NCBI GenBank assembly: GCA_038496445.1
Contig: JALMLS010000065.1
Location: 248,001 to 312,000, forward strand
Reading direction: 5' to 3'
Origin: Trichosphaerium sp. ATCC 40318
Taxonomy: Eukaryota; Discosea; Flabellinia; Trichosidae
Length of the DNA stretch: 64,000 nucleotides
Positions 12,117 through 23,893 of the stretch are shown here, piece after piece. Within the stretch, counting starts at the first letter, position 1; each line of letters starts with the position of its first letter. The notes below the pieces were generated by a model. It was given only the letters and a program-made list of their open reading frames with translations, was not told the DNA's origin and ran no database searches. The position numbers and the translations under genes are program-made.

Positions 12117-14786
12117 TCAGTTTACACTAACCTTTGTGCCTTGACTGTTGTCTGATGAAGTATACAAGCTTTTTACAGTTGCATAAACCATTTTTTTCCT
12201 ACGCCAAAAATCAACAGAACCTTTATGATTCTCTCCTCCTGGTCTTCCACATTTTACATCAATGTATGCACAGTTATTAGTGTTTGGTATGTATTTGCAT
12301 TCTCCACACTTTTTCGTGTCTTCATCATTCGCTTTTATATCATTGAACTGCCATAAAGTAATACCAGATATATACTGATTGGAAAGAGCAACACTTGCAT
12401 CTAGAAAGAAAAATAAGAAAAAAGGTACGAAACATGTCTTCCAAAAAACCCAACTCAAGCTATTCTTCTTTTAAAATGTTTTTAAGGAAGACATAAAAGG
12501 TTATGTGTCACACTATAAACTATACCAAGCAAGGTGAAAAGGCACTGTGGCTCGTTTTGACACGTAGAACTTGTTGGTTTTTTTTGGTTTTTTGCAATGA
12601 AAGGTACCTCTTTTAACGACTTCGTTTTGGTAAAGCTGGCTCCATTTAACGGCTGTTGTATTTGTATATTCCCATACACCACCAGCGCCAGTCTCACTTA
12701 TACAAAATGGTTTGCCTGGGTGTTTCTCATGAACTTGACTCGCTTGATCGTTCCAATAACTTGTTGTATAGTTCAAATCACCATACTTGTTATACCTATC
12801 TTTGAAGTTAGATTATCTCAACGGTAAACAAGCTCAGCGAAGTCATTGTCGACCTCAAACCAGCTGTTCTAAAAGAGTGTTGCGTGCCATGCTGGGTAAC
12901 TGTTGAAACTAATAACATCCTCGTATTCCATGCAAACATCACTCATTCCGTGGTTGTTTGCCCATGTGACAAAACGTGATGAACCTACTCTTGCTTTGAT
13001 AGCATCAGAGCTTGCTTTATACCCAACACATGCTTTTTCATCATTAGATGGACCTTCATTATAAAACCCGTGAAAGATAACGCCTTACAAAGTGTTAACT
13101 AGTAATTACAAGATGGAAAAATGATGTTCTTAAAAGCGCACTAGGATGGTTTACTGAGGCGTCAATCATCTCATTTACAGCTTGTAATTGGTATTTCATG
13201 AAGTAAGGGTTCAAAAGATCGTATGTGGATACACCAGGGCCAAGAGTTTCCTCCCAGATGGCTTAATACAATAAGTCAGCTTTTCGCTTCAAAAACGGTT
13301 GCAAAACGTACCTATACCATATTCATCACATAGATCTAAAAATCTCTGGTCTTGTGGATAGTGAGCACCACGTACATAGTTAGCACCCAAATCTCTTAAA
13401 AGAGCAACATCTTGCTGAACTTGTTCGAGAGTCAAAGCAGAACCTGTATCGTTGTACATTGTATGTCTGTTATACCCGTGAAGTTTAATTATTTCTCCAT
13501 TGATTGTAAACCGGTACGTTGCCTTGTCTACGCCCAATACACGTAATCCGAACCTTACTGTCACGTGATCTACCTTTTTACCGTTATCGTGAAGCCATAC
13601 GTCCATTGTATGGAGATTAGGAGTTTTCAAAGACCAAGGTTTTGCATTTGGAACGTTGATGTTTTTGATTGAAATTGTTGAGTTTGTTACTGTCATTGTT
13701 TCCGTTGGTGATTCTCTGTCATCATCGAATCTGTATGATATTGTAGCTTTAGATATAGCCGTTCCACTGAATACAATATTAGCGTCAATTGTCCCTGAGG
13801 TACTGACTGTGAAAGTCTCAACTCTCAAGATAAATGTATCAGAAGGAAGTTCATGAACAATGACGTTTCGTGTTATTCCTCCGTATTCCCAGAAATCACC
13901 TCCAGTATGTGTAGGAGCTATTGAAAGAATGAGAATTAACTCGTGAATGAGTACACTTTTGAACCTGTTTCTTTGTTGAATCGGTTATCAGCGGCAACGA
14001 AAATTTCACGTGTTTTTTGGGAACTTTCTGGAATTTCGAACCAAAATGGTTGGTATCCTCCCGCGCGATGATCACCGATTGATTTACCATCAATGAACGC
14101 TAAACAAGTTAGCCACTTTATAAAAACCAGAGGACAAAACAAAAAATGTCTCATTATTCAACACGTGCCATGACAATAAAAAGAACAAGCAGAGAAATAA
14201 ATCATTCCCTTTTTACCAGGAGGTAAGTCAAACGTTGTTCTATAGAAAGCAGTTCCGCGTCTTCCAAGTATTCCTGGTGGAGCTACATCAAAAGAGTTTG
14301 GTACAGTAACAGTCTCATTTGTATCAATAGCACTTGGTGAAATATTATCAAGATCAAAGTTGTCCTAAGAATTTTAGTGAAAAGTTTTTCGAAAACAGCG
14401 AATGTTCTGTTGTTCTTCATCAGAGTTTGGTATTTTTCAAAAACCCAGACTGTACTGGGATGCTAAAATAGTCTTTTTTGGTTATTTTCATGATGAAATC
14501 GCCTAGGGATCCCACAAAAAAAAAGGTTGGATAATTTTCGTGAGAAAAGTTTACCTTGTAAGAAAATGACCACGTGCCATCAAGAATTTGAAGATTTCTA
14601 TCTGGGTAATGAGGCCAAAAAGGTTCTTTTGTTGGCCAAGCGTTAACCCACACGATAGACGCTAGTAGAATAGCTAAGATAAACGTTCTAGAACAGAGTA
14701 AGTGGGTAAAAAGCGAAAAACGGAACCAGCTACTCAATTTTGAGCGTTACAAAATAATTTGTAGATTGAACGTACCGTGATACCAT
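12117..14786 (-). CDS. Secreted GH2 glycosidase (beta-glucuronidase/beta-galactosidase family)
   Basis: Retaining exo-glycosidase. The start is the ATG at 14784-14786: MVSR, an intron beginning GTACGT, then TFILAILLASIVWVNA, forming a signal peptide before WPTKEPFWPHYPDRN. The sugar-binding domain includes ILDGTWSFSY, RGTAFYRTTFDLP and HTGGDFWEYGGITRN. The immunoglobulin-like domain includes PWSLKTPNLHTMDVW. The TIM barrel contains NGEIIKLHGYNRH, LLRDLGANYVRGAHYPQD, the acid/base FHGFYNEGPSND and the nucleophile CISETGAGGVWEY. Late motifs ISGITLWQFNDI and GGENHKGSVDFWRRKK match the end of beta-glucuronidases. At least eight introns. Substrate specificity between glucuronide and galactoside cannot be settled here; NHKG before the end favours glucuronidase. 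Confidence 0.88.
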
Positions 14787-14999
14787 CCCTTGCGAACGCC
14801 AATAAGATCCAATTAGTTTGCTTAATGTAAGACTTAAGTTGTGTTCTACACGTGATACAACTTGTGCTTTTTTGTTCACATCAACAAGCCCAAGCGCATT
14901 CTAACATTAACTGGTAACAGGTCTCAAAATACAATTTATTTTTCTTCAGCAATATTTTTGACTCTGCCAACAAGCGATCTTGCTTGTACCAAGTTATGG

Positions 15000-15962
15000 C
15001 TAAGTTTCAAAGTATTTATCACTTGCATTACCAGCATACATAACCATGTTAACTGTTAACTTATCCAAAGGATCGAGTGGATCATAAAGAGAACTAGTAC
15101 TACCAGGAACACTTTTTTCAGGATGAGGACCACATAGAATAACCCTTCCTTGGCCAAACAATCCGGATATAATAGCAGGACAGTTCTTTATGTCTTTTTT
15201 CAACCTCTTTGACCATTTACCAGGTACAGTATCAACAGATGCAATGATGCCAATACCTTTGCACGTGTTTTGTTGATAAATAGCACCACTCACATAAGAA
15301 CATGTGAAGCCTGAACTACTCCTTAATACTGTTGGTAGTAGAGTCTGTGATGTATGTTTAGAGATGGGTTTGAGTGTTATGATGCCTCTAGCATTTCCAG
15401 GAGCGATTTTAAATTCGGCTGGTAATAGACCTAATGGGAAGAAACTCGGCCAAGAATTTTTTCTGTTTTGAGTCCTTTGTCCTCCAAGATATGCGCCTGC
15501 ACAGATACCCACATAGCCACCACCTGAAGAAACAAAGTCTTTGATAATCTTACAACCTTCTTCACCAATGGTACGAGCTATTGCTGCTGCTAGAAAAGAA
15601 GGAGAAAATCAGTGAAAACATTCTTTATTGAACGAATTTGTCTTTTTTTTTCTCAACTTGTGTCGGCGTTTTTTCAGTTTAAACAATTTAATTATAACAT
15701 ACCAGTGCCTCCTGGTACTACCATGACATCGTAATTATCAATAGTAAGAGTTTCAGGTATTATATTATGCGCAGAGATTATAGTGCTTGTACGAAGGCTA
15801 CGAAACGATTTTGTGGCTAAAATAGCTGGGTCTGCACCTTTACCAATAAAAACAAAGACTCTAATTTGCCCTGAGTGGTCCATTGTTGAGTTATTCAAAA
15901 AAAATTAAACCATGACTTTCAACGACTTCTGTGTTCACTCCAGGTTTTTCTTTCGCAGTCAT
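15000..15962 (-). CDS. Biotin-protein-ligase N-terminal-like, class I amidotransferase-fold protein
   Basis: Start is the ATG at 15960-15962 (MTAKEKPGVNTEVVESHG), joined by a 39-nt intron to QIRVFVFIGKGADPAILATK. After a second intron near 15590-15700 comes GGGYVGICAGAYLGG, the nucleophile elbow with Cys in GICAGAY, as in the BPL_N and DJ-1/PfpI superfamily. VMVVPGGTGML gives the oxyanion strand, and GRVILCGPHPEKS the end of the domain. It ends with NMVMYAGNASDKYFET. No biotin-transfer catalytic domain follows, so it is a stand-alone BPL_N-like protein of about 270 residues; such proteins occur in fungi and bacteria with unknown substrates. It lies in a run of minus-strand genes. Confidence 0.75.
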
Positions 15963-16107
15963 TATGTGAGACTGCTTGTTTGGCTTGATTTAAGTGTTAT
16001 CACTGTTTTTAAATGGCGTAGAATTCCTAATAGTTGTACGACATTGTCAGTGTAGTACAAGGTTAATACAAGACGTGGAGAGTCTTCGCAAATGGAATTG
16101 AATTTTT

Positions 16108-18797
16108 TTACATAGGTTTTGGCTTGTCTACAAGTTTTACGAGCAACTTTTTTATATTATGTTGCTGTATTGTTTCTACTATACTATTAGGATCATCACA
16201 AACATAATACTCGGTCATGCTACCATCCTTGAACCTAGTAACTAGTAAATCTCGAAGAACTTAAAAAAAAAAACAAAAAAAAAATACTCACCGAAATTGA
16301 ACAAAATCAACGCCTAGTACTATCTGAGAAATAACTTGGTAAGTGTGTGACGCTTTAATATCATTTGTTGTAGGATCCCTTCTCTTAATACCATCAGGAC
16401 CAACGTCCAAAATGCGATCTTGATCTAACAACAAAAATCAGAAAAAAATTAACAAGAAATCCACAAAATAAAATCATCACGCCATTTTCTTACAAAAAAA
16501 ATAGATTTATAACAACTCATACTATCTATAGCTATTATACCAGTTTTTTTTTTTCAAAATTGAAACCAAAGAACACGTACATCGGTAGTACCAATTGACT
16601 CTCTTCACAGGAAAAGTTCTCTCACCGTTTTCAGAACTTGTATGTGTATAAACAACTTGCGCTAAGTAATCATCTTTATCACTCTTTGGTGTAGTTTCTA
16701 CGCTCCACATCCATGATACAACATCCTTGACATAAGCAAGTACAGAGCTCTGGTCAGATGCTAACATCAAAAAAATTAGCGTTAAACAAAGAAGCAGTTT
16801 ATTTTGTTGTTTGCGTACTCTTGTTCTTCTTGGGTAACCCTAACTCATTCATTGTATCTCTAGGTATATTACCTTGTATACATGAATCAGGTAGAATAGC
16901 TTGAGCAATATGTGGCGGAATCTGCTTGAACTTTGGTACTTTTGATATTTCATCAACATTTGTCACTAAAGATGCCATTAACACAATTTCTCGTCTATTC
17001 TTATTTATAAAAATCACTTACACAGCATATTAACATATTCTAATCTCTCTTCAAATGATAGACTCTGAAATTTAGGTTGATCTAGGACTTCGTCCAGACT
17101 CTTTTGAAAAAAAAGGTGAGCTTGTTTTCAGTGAATAACATTCGTTACCTCGAGAAGCGTGCTTGTACAGAAATGTACTAAGTATCTACTTTTTTGTTTC
17201 AATCCTTCGTTTAGAATGACCATTATAAAGTTTTTAAAGTCTGGAGGATTACCAAGTTGAGTGGAGTGCTTTAGATGTGCTTTGTTGAAGACAGGAATGA
17301 GTTTCTTTTTTTGTACAAATGTGCATAGTTCAGGCATGCCAAGTAGAATTGTATCTGAGAATATATTCAATAAAACATTTCTATCAGCATTCTTTATATC
17401 TCCAGTATACATACTAAGCGTATTTAGGGTCAAACAACGCAGAGAAAAAGAGAAAAGAGAAAAAGACAAAAAGTCATTTTTGTTCGAGTCTGTGGTCCAA
17501 TTAAAGAGTTCAAAGTTAGTTCGTACTATTCCAACATTGCTTGTATAGAATTATAAGTCAAATTTACACCAAAAGTAACGCTTTGTGAGTTAGCTTCATC
17601 GAACTTTTTTCTGAAAAAGGACGAAATTTCTGAAAGATGTTTCTTCTTTGTAAACAACTGTTTGCCTTCAACATGAAATCTAAACAAAACCAAATAAATA
17701 TAAACATGTACTAATTAATCACCATTGAAAACAAGTGGAAAATAGGTGCATAGGCCTGACAAAAAGCATTTAAACGCACACTATATCTCCATGAGAAGGT
17801 TCAAGCCACAACGGACTTGTACATGCCAATTGATCAGAAAAACCAGGTGGCATATTTGTACATAGTCTCGTAGATTCTATATCTTCAGTAGGAATAGTCT
17901 AAGTAACAAAGACTAAGCACAATGACTACAAAAACCCAGTCCAGTTTCCAAAACATTAAAAAAAACAACTTTCGATTAAAACCTCGTCTGGAGGAACGCC
18001 AAGTACCCCAACTTGACCGTGATGCAATCTAGCGCCCTATCGTATATTAGAAGACCACTATCAGAAAACGGTAGCGCACTCTTTGATGAAGGTAGACAGC
18101 CATATGGCCTTTTCGTCTTGCAATAGCTAATGACATGGGAGTTTCTAACCAGCCAGCTGTAATCCTCGTTTTAGCGTTTATATCAGCACTGTGCTTAAGC
18201 AGCACGTCCACGCAGTCCTAAGTGGAAGAAACTAAGTTGGTGTTTGATTTGCTGAAAGAAGAATGCCAAAACGTGTGTGACGCTACGTACTTTACTGTCA
18301 GCGCTGACTGCTAGGTGTAATGGTGTGTAGGCATGTCCATACTTATCTACTAATGCTCCTGCCTCAATGAGCGCCTCAGCTATGCTTGCATAGCCGTAAG
18401 AAGCCGCCTATTCGAAGTTTTAGAAGGCGTGCTCGGTTAACGAAAAAAAAAAACGACAGAGTACTCACAATGTGAAGTGGTGTCCTCTCGCAAAAGTGGT
18501 ACGTATCGTTAACGTTGAATCCATGCTGTATTAGTACGTTTATTATTTGTAAACGTTTTTCTTCCCCTTCTACGCTATTTGTGCATATACAGACGCGATA
18601 TACCTCCTTTGTAAAGGGATTAACGAGCGATTCATTATTTGATGGTTTAAATCAAAATATCATACCAGTTCCTTGCCTGCACGCACGTCCACTTCTCCAT
18701 TTTTAATACATTGCCGTATTTTAGTTATATCAAGTCGTTCAAGGGCGTCATTTAGTTGTATCTCATGCTTAGTGCGTATAGATGTACGTTCCGCCAT
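16108..18797 (-). CDS. Ankyrin-repeat/BTB protein
   Basis: Possible cullin-3 adaptor. The ATG at 18795-18797 starts MAERTSIRTKHEIQLNDALE. Ankyrin repeats follow: INVLIQHGFNVNDTYHFCER, TPLHIAASYGYASIAEALIE, YTPLHLAVSADSKDCVDVLL and LETPMSLAIARRKGHMAVYL. Then comes GFSDQLACTSPLWLEPSHGD and a BTB fold: FHVEGKQLFTKKKHLSEISS, FFRKKFDEA, NSIQAMLEYLYT. The helical region after it (FSDTILLGMPELCTFVQKKK, FEERLEYVNML) looks like a second degenerate BTB/BACK stretch. The C-terminus (RILDVGPDGIKRRDPTTNDI, VLGVDFVQFR, KDGSMTEYYVCDDP) has a beta-rich PH/PTB-like look. About ten short introns. Ends VKLVDKPKPM. Exon borders between 16500 and 17000 are the least certain. Confidence 0.72.
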
Positions 18798-19136
18798 TTA
18801 TTAGTCCCTTTGCATAGTTTTATGTGGAATTCTGAACTACAGTTTAAGCAAGGAACCCGACTTAAGATTATTTCAAACTGTACTGTAGATTATCTAGCTA
18901 GGTGTTTGAGCTACCAAGCTAGATGTGAACAGTTAGAGGTTTTCTCAAGAAAGTCATATCACGTGACACACGTAATATCCACAGAAATGGATAATTATGT
19001 TAGCAACAGAACAAGCCCGCTCAAAACTACTTCAGTTACCGCCAGAGATGTTAAAATGATTGACGAAAGAGGAAGTATAGTGACCAATGCAGCTGTCATA
19101 CTAGCAACGACTATCAGTTCTTTTCAATTCAAATAA
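18765..19136 (+). CDS. Uncertain ORF, possibly not a gene
   Basis: An open frame of about 120 codons lies opposite the promoter of the ankyrin/BTB gene, with an internal ATG at 18822. The C-terminal half (SVTARDVKMIDERGSIVTNA) has ordinary protein composition, but I recognise no domain, and the first ATG overlaps exon 1 of the neighbouring gene. It may be a chance ORF. Confidence 0.2.
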   Translation: MLSAYRCTFRHLLVPLHSFMWNSELQFKQGTRLKIISNCTVDYLARCLSYQARCEQLEVFSRKSYHVTHVISTEMDNYVSNRTSPLKTTSVTARDVKMIDERGSIVTNAAVILATTISSFQFK

Positions 19137-19464
19137 GAGAAAAGCATAGTATAGTTATGACAAAGTCGCCTATTATTATGCAATTATGTTGCCTACACAT
19201 TCACATTAAAGTACAGGTTTGATAAAGTACTGTTCCAAAACTTTGGGAGTAGCACGCTGTCAACTCAGATGCAATAGACATTGTGTTGGTTGTATTTATC
19301 CATTACAGATTTGGATAAAAAGCGCACATAGTTTACTAAATAACACTCTGAATTGATTAAACAGACCATTTATTATATGTATTGAAGTTCAGTTTTGGTG
19401 GAACTCTCAATTGTTTAGAAAATCTTGTTTATAGCTATAACCTTGTAGGAAGTGTGTAACTTCT
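19137..19464. other. 3' flank of the amine oxidase gene
   Basis: No coding signal seen. AT-rich. Confidence 0.4.
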
Positions 19465-22400
19465 TTATTGCAGTCTGTGCGAGGATTTATCATTCTCAGG
19501 AGCGACTGTGATTGCTGGGCTATCGCTGAAAAAGTTGCAAGGTTGAAGCATAAAGCTCAGCTTATGTGTAGGCATACAAGGCCAGTCCTCTACAAGAAGA
19601 AAAAAATTAACCAAAAAAATCATTCAAATACAGCTTGTTGCTTGTTAGCTTACCTAGGCGAGGAATATGATTTGCAACAAGAGTGTACCATACAACAATA
19701 TCCTAATTATACTGTGAGTACTACGAATATAAACGATGATTGAACAGTGAAAGGCAGGAAAGCAAATTGCAATAGCAAAAAAAATAAAGTTAATTCATTC
19801 TTGTGCTTACGGTGTTTTCGATACTATCATCTCGTTTAATCCATGTTTCGAGTGTATCACTTCCATCGCTCTGGTTAGCGAACCTTAACACAAGTAAGTT
19901 TCGGAACCCAAAAAACAACAATATCTTGTCACGTGTGTTTAACAAACGTTAAGATTTCAATGAAAATTAATGGACTTCAGAAAAAAGAATTGAGACGTAC
20001 ATTCCTGAAGGGTATAACTCGTCATCGTGATATTTGGTTGTCCACAGATGATGCTAAGAAAATATTTTAGTACAAACCAGGAGAATAAATCACATACTTT
20101 GACCCAAGGTGCACGCTTAAGAACCCAAGCATCATCTTGTAGCATATGTGCTCCATTATCTTTTGGTAGGAGTCTCCATGCTACTGGTTTGCCCATATGA
20201 TTTAATGAACCGTCATTAACACTGTTAAAGAAATGTCAGGTACTTGTAGAGAAGAATATACGTTGTGTGAACTCAGAAAATAAAAGAAACAGTGAGAATC
20301 GAAGCAAAGCCTGCCAGAAAAAAAGTTACTATATTAACGTACAACTTCCAGTAACGACATGTTGATGTATCCAAGTCCGAGTACCCTGTTTGCTCAGTAC
20401 GCAATGTAGTTTCTTTAGCATAGTAAGCGTTACCCATTGGATTCTCAGGGCCTTGCTTAACCTTAATACTATCGACTTGAACAACCTAACATAAAAAGTA
20501 AGAATAACGGTTGGATAACTGGAAACAAATTCAATTACCTTATTTTTAACACCGTCTACCACTGGATCAATACGGAAAGAGAAGATATGCTGGTGATTTT
20601 GTGCTTCGAGACCTAAGGGTATAAAATTAATGCTATCTGAAGGAGGCGCTTAAATGGTAAAAATTCTATTCTATTCTTCAGTGCCAACACGTGCCTTTTT
20701 GCAATTTTATGCCATAAACAGATTCCTCTCCTTCAGCAATACCACTTGTATTAAGTAGACCTGTCATTTTAATTTCAGGTTCAATAGTACCATCCTTAAA
20801 AAGGTGTAAGTTCCAAGCATGATGGAAAAAAAAACCAAGTTGATAAAACTTGAAGTGTACTTGGTGGAAGTTCCAGTAAAATGCGTATTCGTAGTTTCCT
20901 ACTGTAGCAATAAACGATACAACCTGAATAATTCATTAACATAAGTGATAAGCACAAAGAGATCGACATACAAGTTTGGTACCACGTCTAACTTCTGGTT
21001 TTGCAATACGCCAATCTAAATGCTTCCAGAGCATTCCATCGTCTTCCTCATGAATACAAATAGTGTTCTTCTTAACAGTCACTTTTCCGTTACTTAAGTA
21101 GATTGTGTAAGCAAGCATTCAATCAAGTGATAGAAGTAGTTGGCTAAAAAAAGCCAAACTCGTGATCCATGTTTTAGCCAGAAGTTTTTTCCTGCTGTGA
21201 ACTAAACAGACATCTATTGCTTTTGCTAAAAGGTTTGAACGTACGCTGCAGTAAAATTCGAATTAAGGTATGCAATACTTCCTTTACAATCACAACCAAG
21301 TTCAAGGCTATTTGCAAGCTCACCAATACCATATTCACTAGTTATTGAGTTAACAAAAAGAGTTTGTGTCATAAAAAAGAAATAAGCCTGTATTACCCAA
21401 CATCGAAGGCGCATTTTCTATTGTGGTTATCGGCTGGGCTACCATAAGGTACAATCATTTCTGCCAAAGATAATCTAAAAAGTGAAACGTAGTTAGAAGT
21501 TATGTAGCCTTGACAATCAAAAAAAAGTGTGCCTATGGAATACTGGTCTATAGTTCTCACCATCTTTTATCTCTACCATATGAATGACAAGTCCTATTAA
21601 GGCTTAGAATGCAACTATCATTTTATGCAAACTCTTTTAGTAACAATAAAAGTACCTGATCGCAATTCCCAGCCAACACGGAATCGCCAGATATCCCATG
21701 TAATTTGATGTCCTTCAATTTTGAAATTGACACCTCAAATATTTGTTAACATCTTCGTTTATTACAATAAAAGTAATACTGAAATATAAACTTACCTTCA
21801 GGTTGCGTGATAAGATACGGTTTAGGTTCAGGGCGCATGTTTTTGATAAACTTTGCAACGTAGTTACCTAATTTGGTAAGAATTCAATGAAAATCGACAA
21901 ATGACTTTGCTGGCAGTTTAGTGCCAATGACATGTCAACCAATTTAAAAATCTTAATACCAGGAGTCTTTTCCATAGCCAAGAGTCTGTATAAAAGATAA
22001 GTACAATGCAAAAACAAGTAACAAGGTGCAACAAACATCAAATAAACAATAACGTACTTGTCATCAGGAACATCAATCACACGCTCAACTGTCAAGGTAT
22101 CCAAGTTGCAAACTACTACTAACCCCTAGTATACAATTATTACAAATAAATATGCCGTGTCTCTTGCCTCAACAGGGTGAGCATAACCTAAAAACAATCG
22201 AGTTAATAAGAGAGAACAGCTTAGTAGTAACAGCGTACCATTATCATGAGGATCATCCATACGTGTCCAAACTAGACATCTTAATATACGTTTTCCTTTT
22301 TCTTCAGGTGCATTTTTGTAACCAGCACTCCATGGCTCGCTAAAAGAAATACGTTAAAAAAAAACCAGCTGCCTCTTGTTGAAAAAAAAAACGTTAAAGG

Positions 22401-23431
22401 CGTACATCATCCAAAGAGATGGATCTGTTAATCCACGCCTTTTCATAGCAGCAATAACATCAGGGTGTTTAGACATAACTGAATCCATATCTTCAATCTC
22501 ACCACTTACGATAGCAGCTGAATAAAAACAACTTAACAAAAAAACAATAAAACAGAAAAAAAATATCTATTTCTGAAGCTTTAGGAAACCCTCCCTGCTT
22601 TCTTAGCCTTCGCACCTTGCTTTCCTAAATAATCAGGTTAGATACTACTACGATGTACAAATGAAGAATACAATCAAGCAGTGTTCATGGTACCTTCGTG
22701 AGCTGTCCACGACTCAAGTGTTTTTTTTGTGACATTAACAACAGCCTGGTAAGTTGTTGAAGAACCATCAACTAGACGCAAGAATAAACAGCGTATGCGC
22801 CTCTCATACGGTTCTCCTTCAGCGTAAGCAATCATTTCCGCCTTCTTTGGTTCGAACAAAGATAACCTAAGAGAGCTTTAGCTACAGAAAGGCGTACTAA
22901 GAAATTACAAAAAAGAAAAAACTTTTCAGTTTTTGCAACTCTTAATCGTCACGTGGTACCTTATAAGACGAACTGATGGCTTAGATTCACCAAATTTCTC
23001 AGGGCAGAACTTTTTAACAAGCAATTGGGCTGCTTCCTCAAGTTCTTGGAGTAGCGTTAGTTAAATCAATATCTAAACGCATAACAACGAGATAAAAGTG
23101 TTTTCTACGCGAACTCATTGGTTCCAGCCCGCTCGTAAGTTTTTTTTCACTTTTGTCAGGTTTTTTGTTATAAACTTCGTTTTGACGCTTGCTGTGCGTA
23201 CCCTCAACTGTTGGTGGATCAAGTGGATGCTTGTTATCGTGTAAGTTTATCACTTTACAGTTATGTTTCCCATTGCAGCTCTTAGCTGGTTGTTGCATGA
23301 AATATACGCCTGCAGCAGCACCCAGCATACCTACAGCGCCAATAGCTGCGCCAGCTAGGTATTAATTAGCAAAACGCTCACTACAACGTTTCTTGTTTAC
23401 CCATATAAGCCTTCATGTCCTTTGATGCCAT
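19465..23431 (-). CDS. Copper amine oxidase (topaquinone enzyme)
   Basis: Oxidises primary amines to aldehyde, ammonia and hydrogen peroxide. The ATG at 23429-23431 gives MASKDMKAYM, an intron, then AGAAIGAVGMLGAAAGVYFM, a hydrophobic N-terminal anchor. HPLDPPTVE and ELEEAAQLLVKKFCPEKF mark the N2 domain. LSLFEPKKAEMIAYAEG and STTYQAVVNVTKKTLESW follow in N3. Catalytic-domain motifs are SEYGIGELANSLELGCDC, SFIATVGNYEYAFYWNFHQ (the NYEY topaquinone site), GTIEPEIKMTGLL and NHQHIFSFRIDP (copper histidines). The C-terminal LWTTKYHDDELYPSG, DIVVWYTLVANHIPRLEDWP and MPTHKLSFMLQPCNFF are diagnostic. Around 15 introns. Ends KSSHRLQ. The N-terminal anchor suggests a membrane-bound or secretory-pathway form. 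Confidence 0.92.
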
Positions 23432-23893
23432 TATTTTAGCACTGTACTCTGAATAAGGTAGATCGCGCGGATATCGTTTAAGTCTCAACACCTTTTCGCG
23501 TGACAAGTCGATTAAACGCCATTTCTTAACTTATTAGTTCTATATAGCCAACATGTAGCTTTTTCAGGTAATCCTGGACAAGGAATCACAACCACTACCG
23601 TTGCAGAATGATAGCGTCGTATAACTGTTACTAGCATACGTAATAACGAATAACACTACGCGAGCCTTGAAATTACGAACATACGAACGATCTACAGACC
23701 GGAGCCGGCTTTAACTTTTCTCCGAAGATCAAATTGCTCGTGTAAACCTCAAGTGTACCACACTTGTCCACACGGAAAATTACGCTAGACTTTTTTTGTG
23801 TATACTAAATCGTGTTATAACCAAATACGCTATTCTAAGCACGTGCATGTTTGAGAGTTACATTGATCAAAGGTCAAAAAAAACCGTTTTATT
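23432..23893. other. Spacer between amine oxidase start and RhoGEF end
   Basis: Promoter side of the amine oxidase and 3' side of the RhoGEF. A short plus-strand ORF at 23796-24008 is antisense to the last RhoGEF exons and is rejected. Contains CACGTG near 23839. Confidence 0.5.

Noticed and set aside
19468-19743. Plus-strand ORF of 91 codons
   Set aside because: The minus strand carries the conserved C-terminal exons of the copper amine oxidase (HIPRLEDWP, LSFMLQPCNFF).
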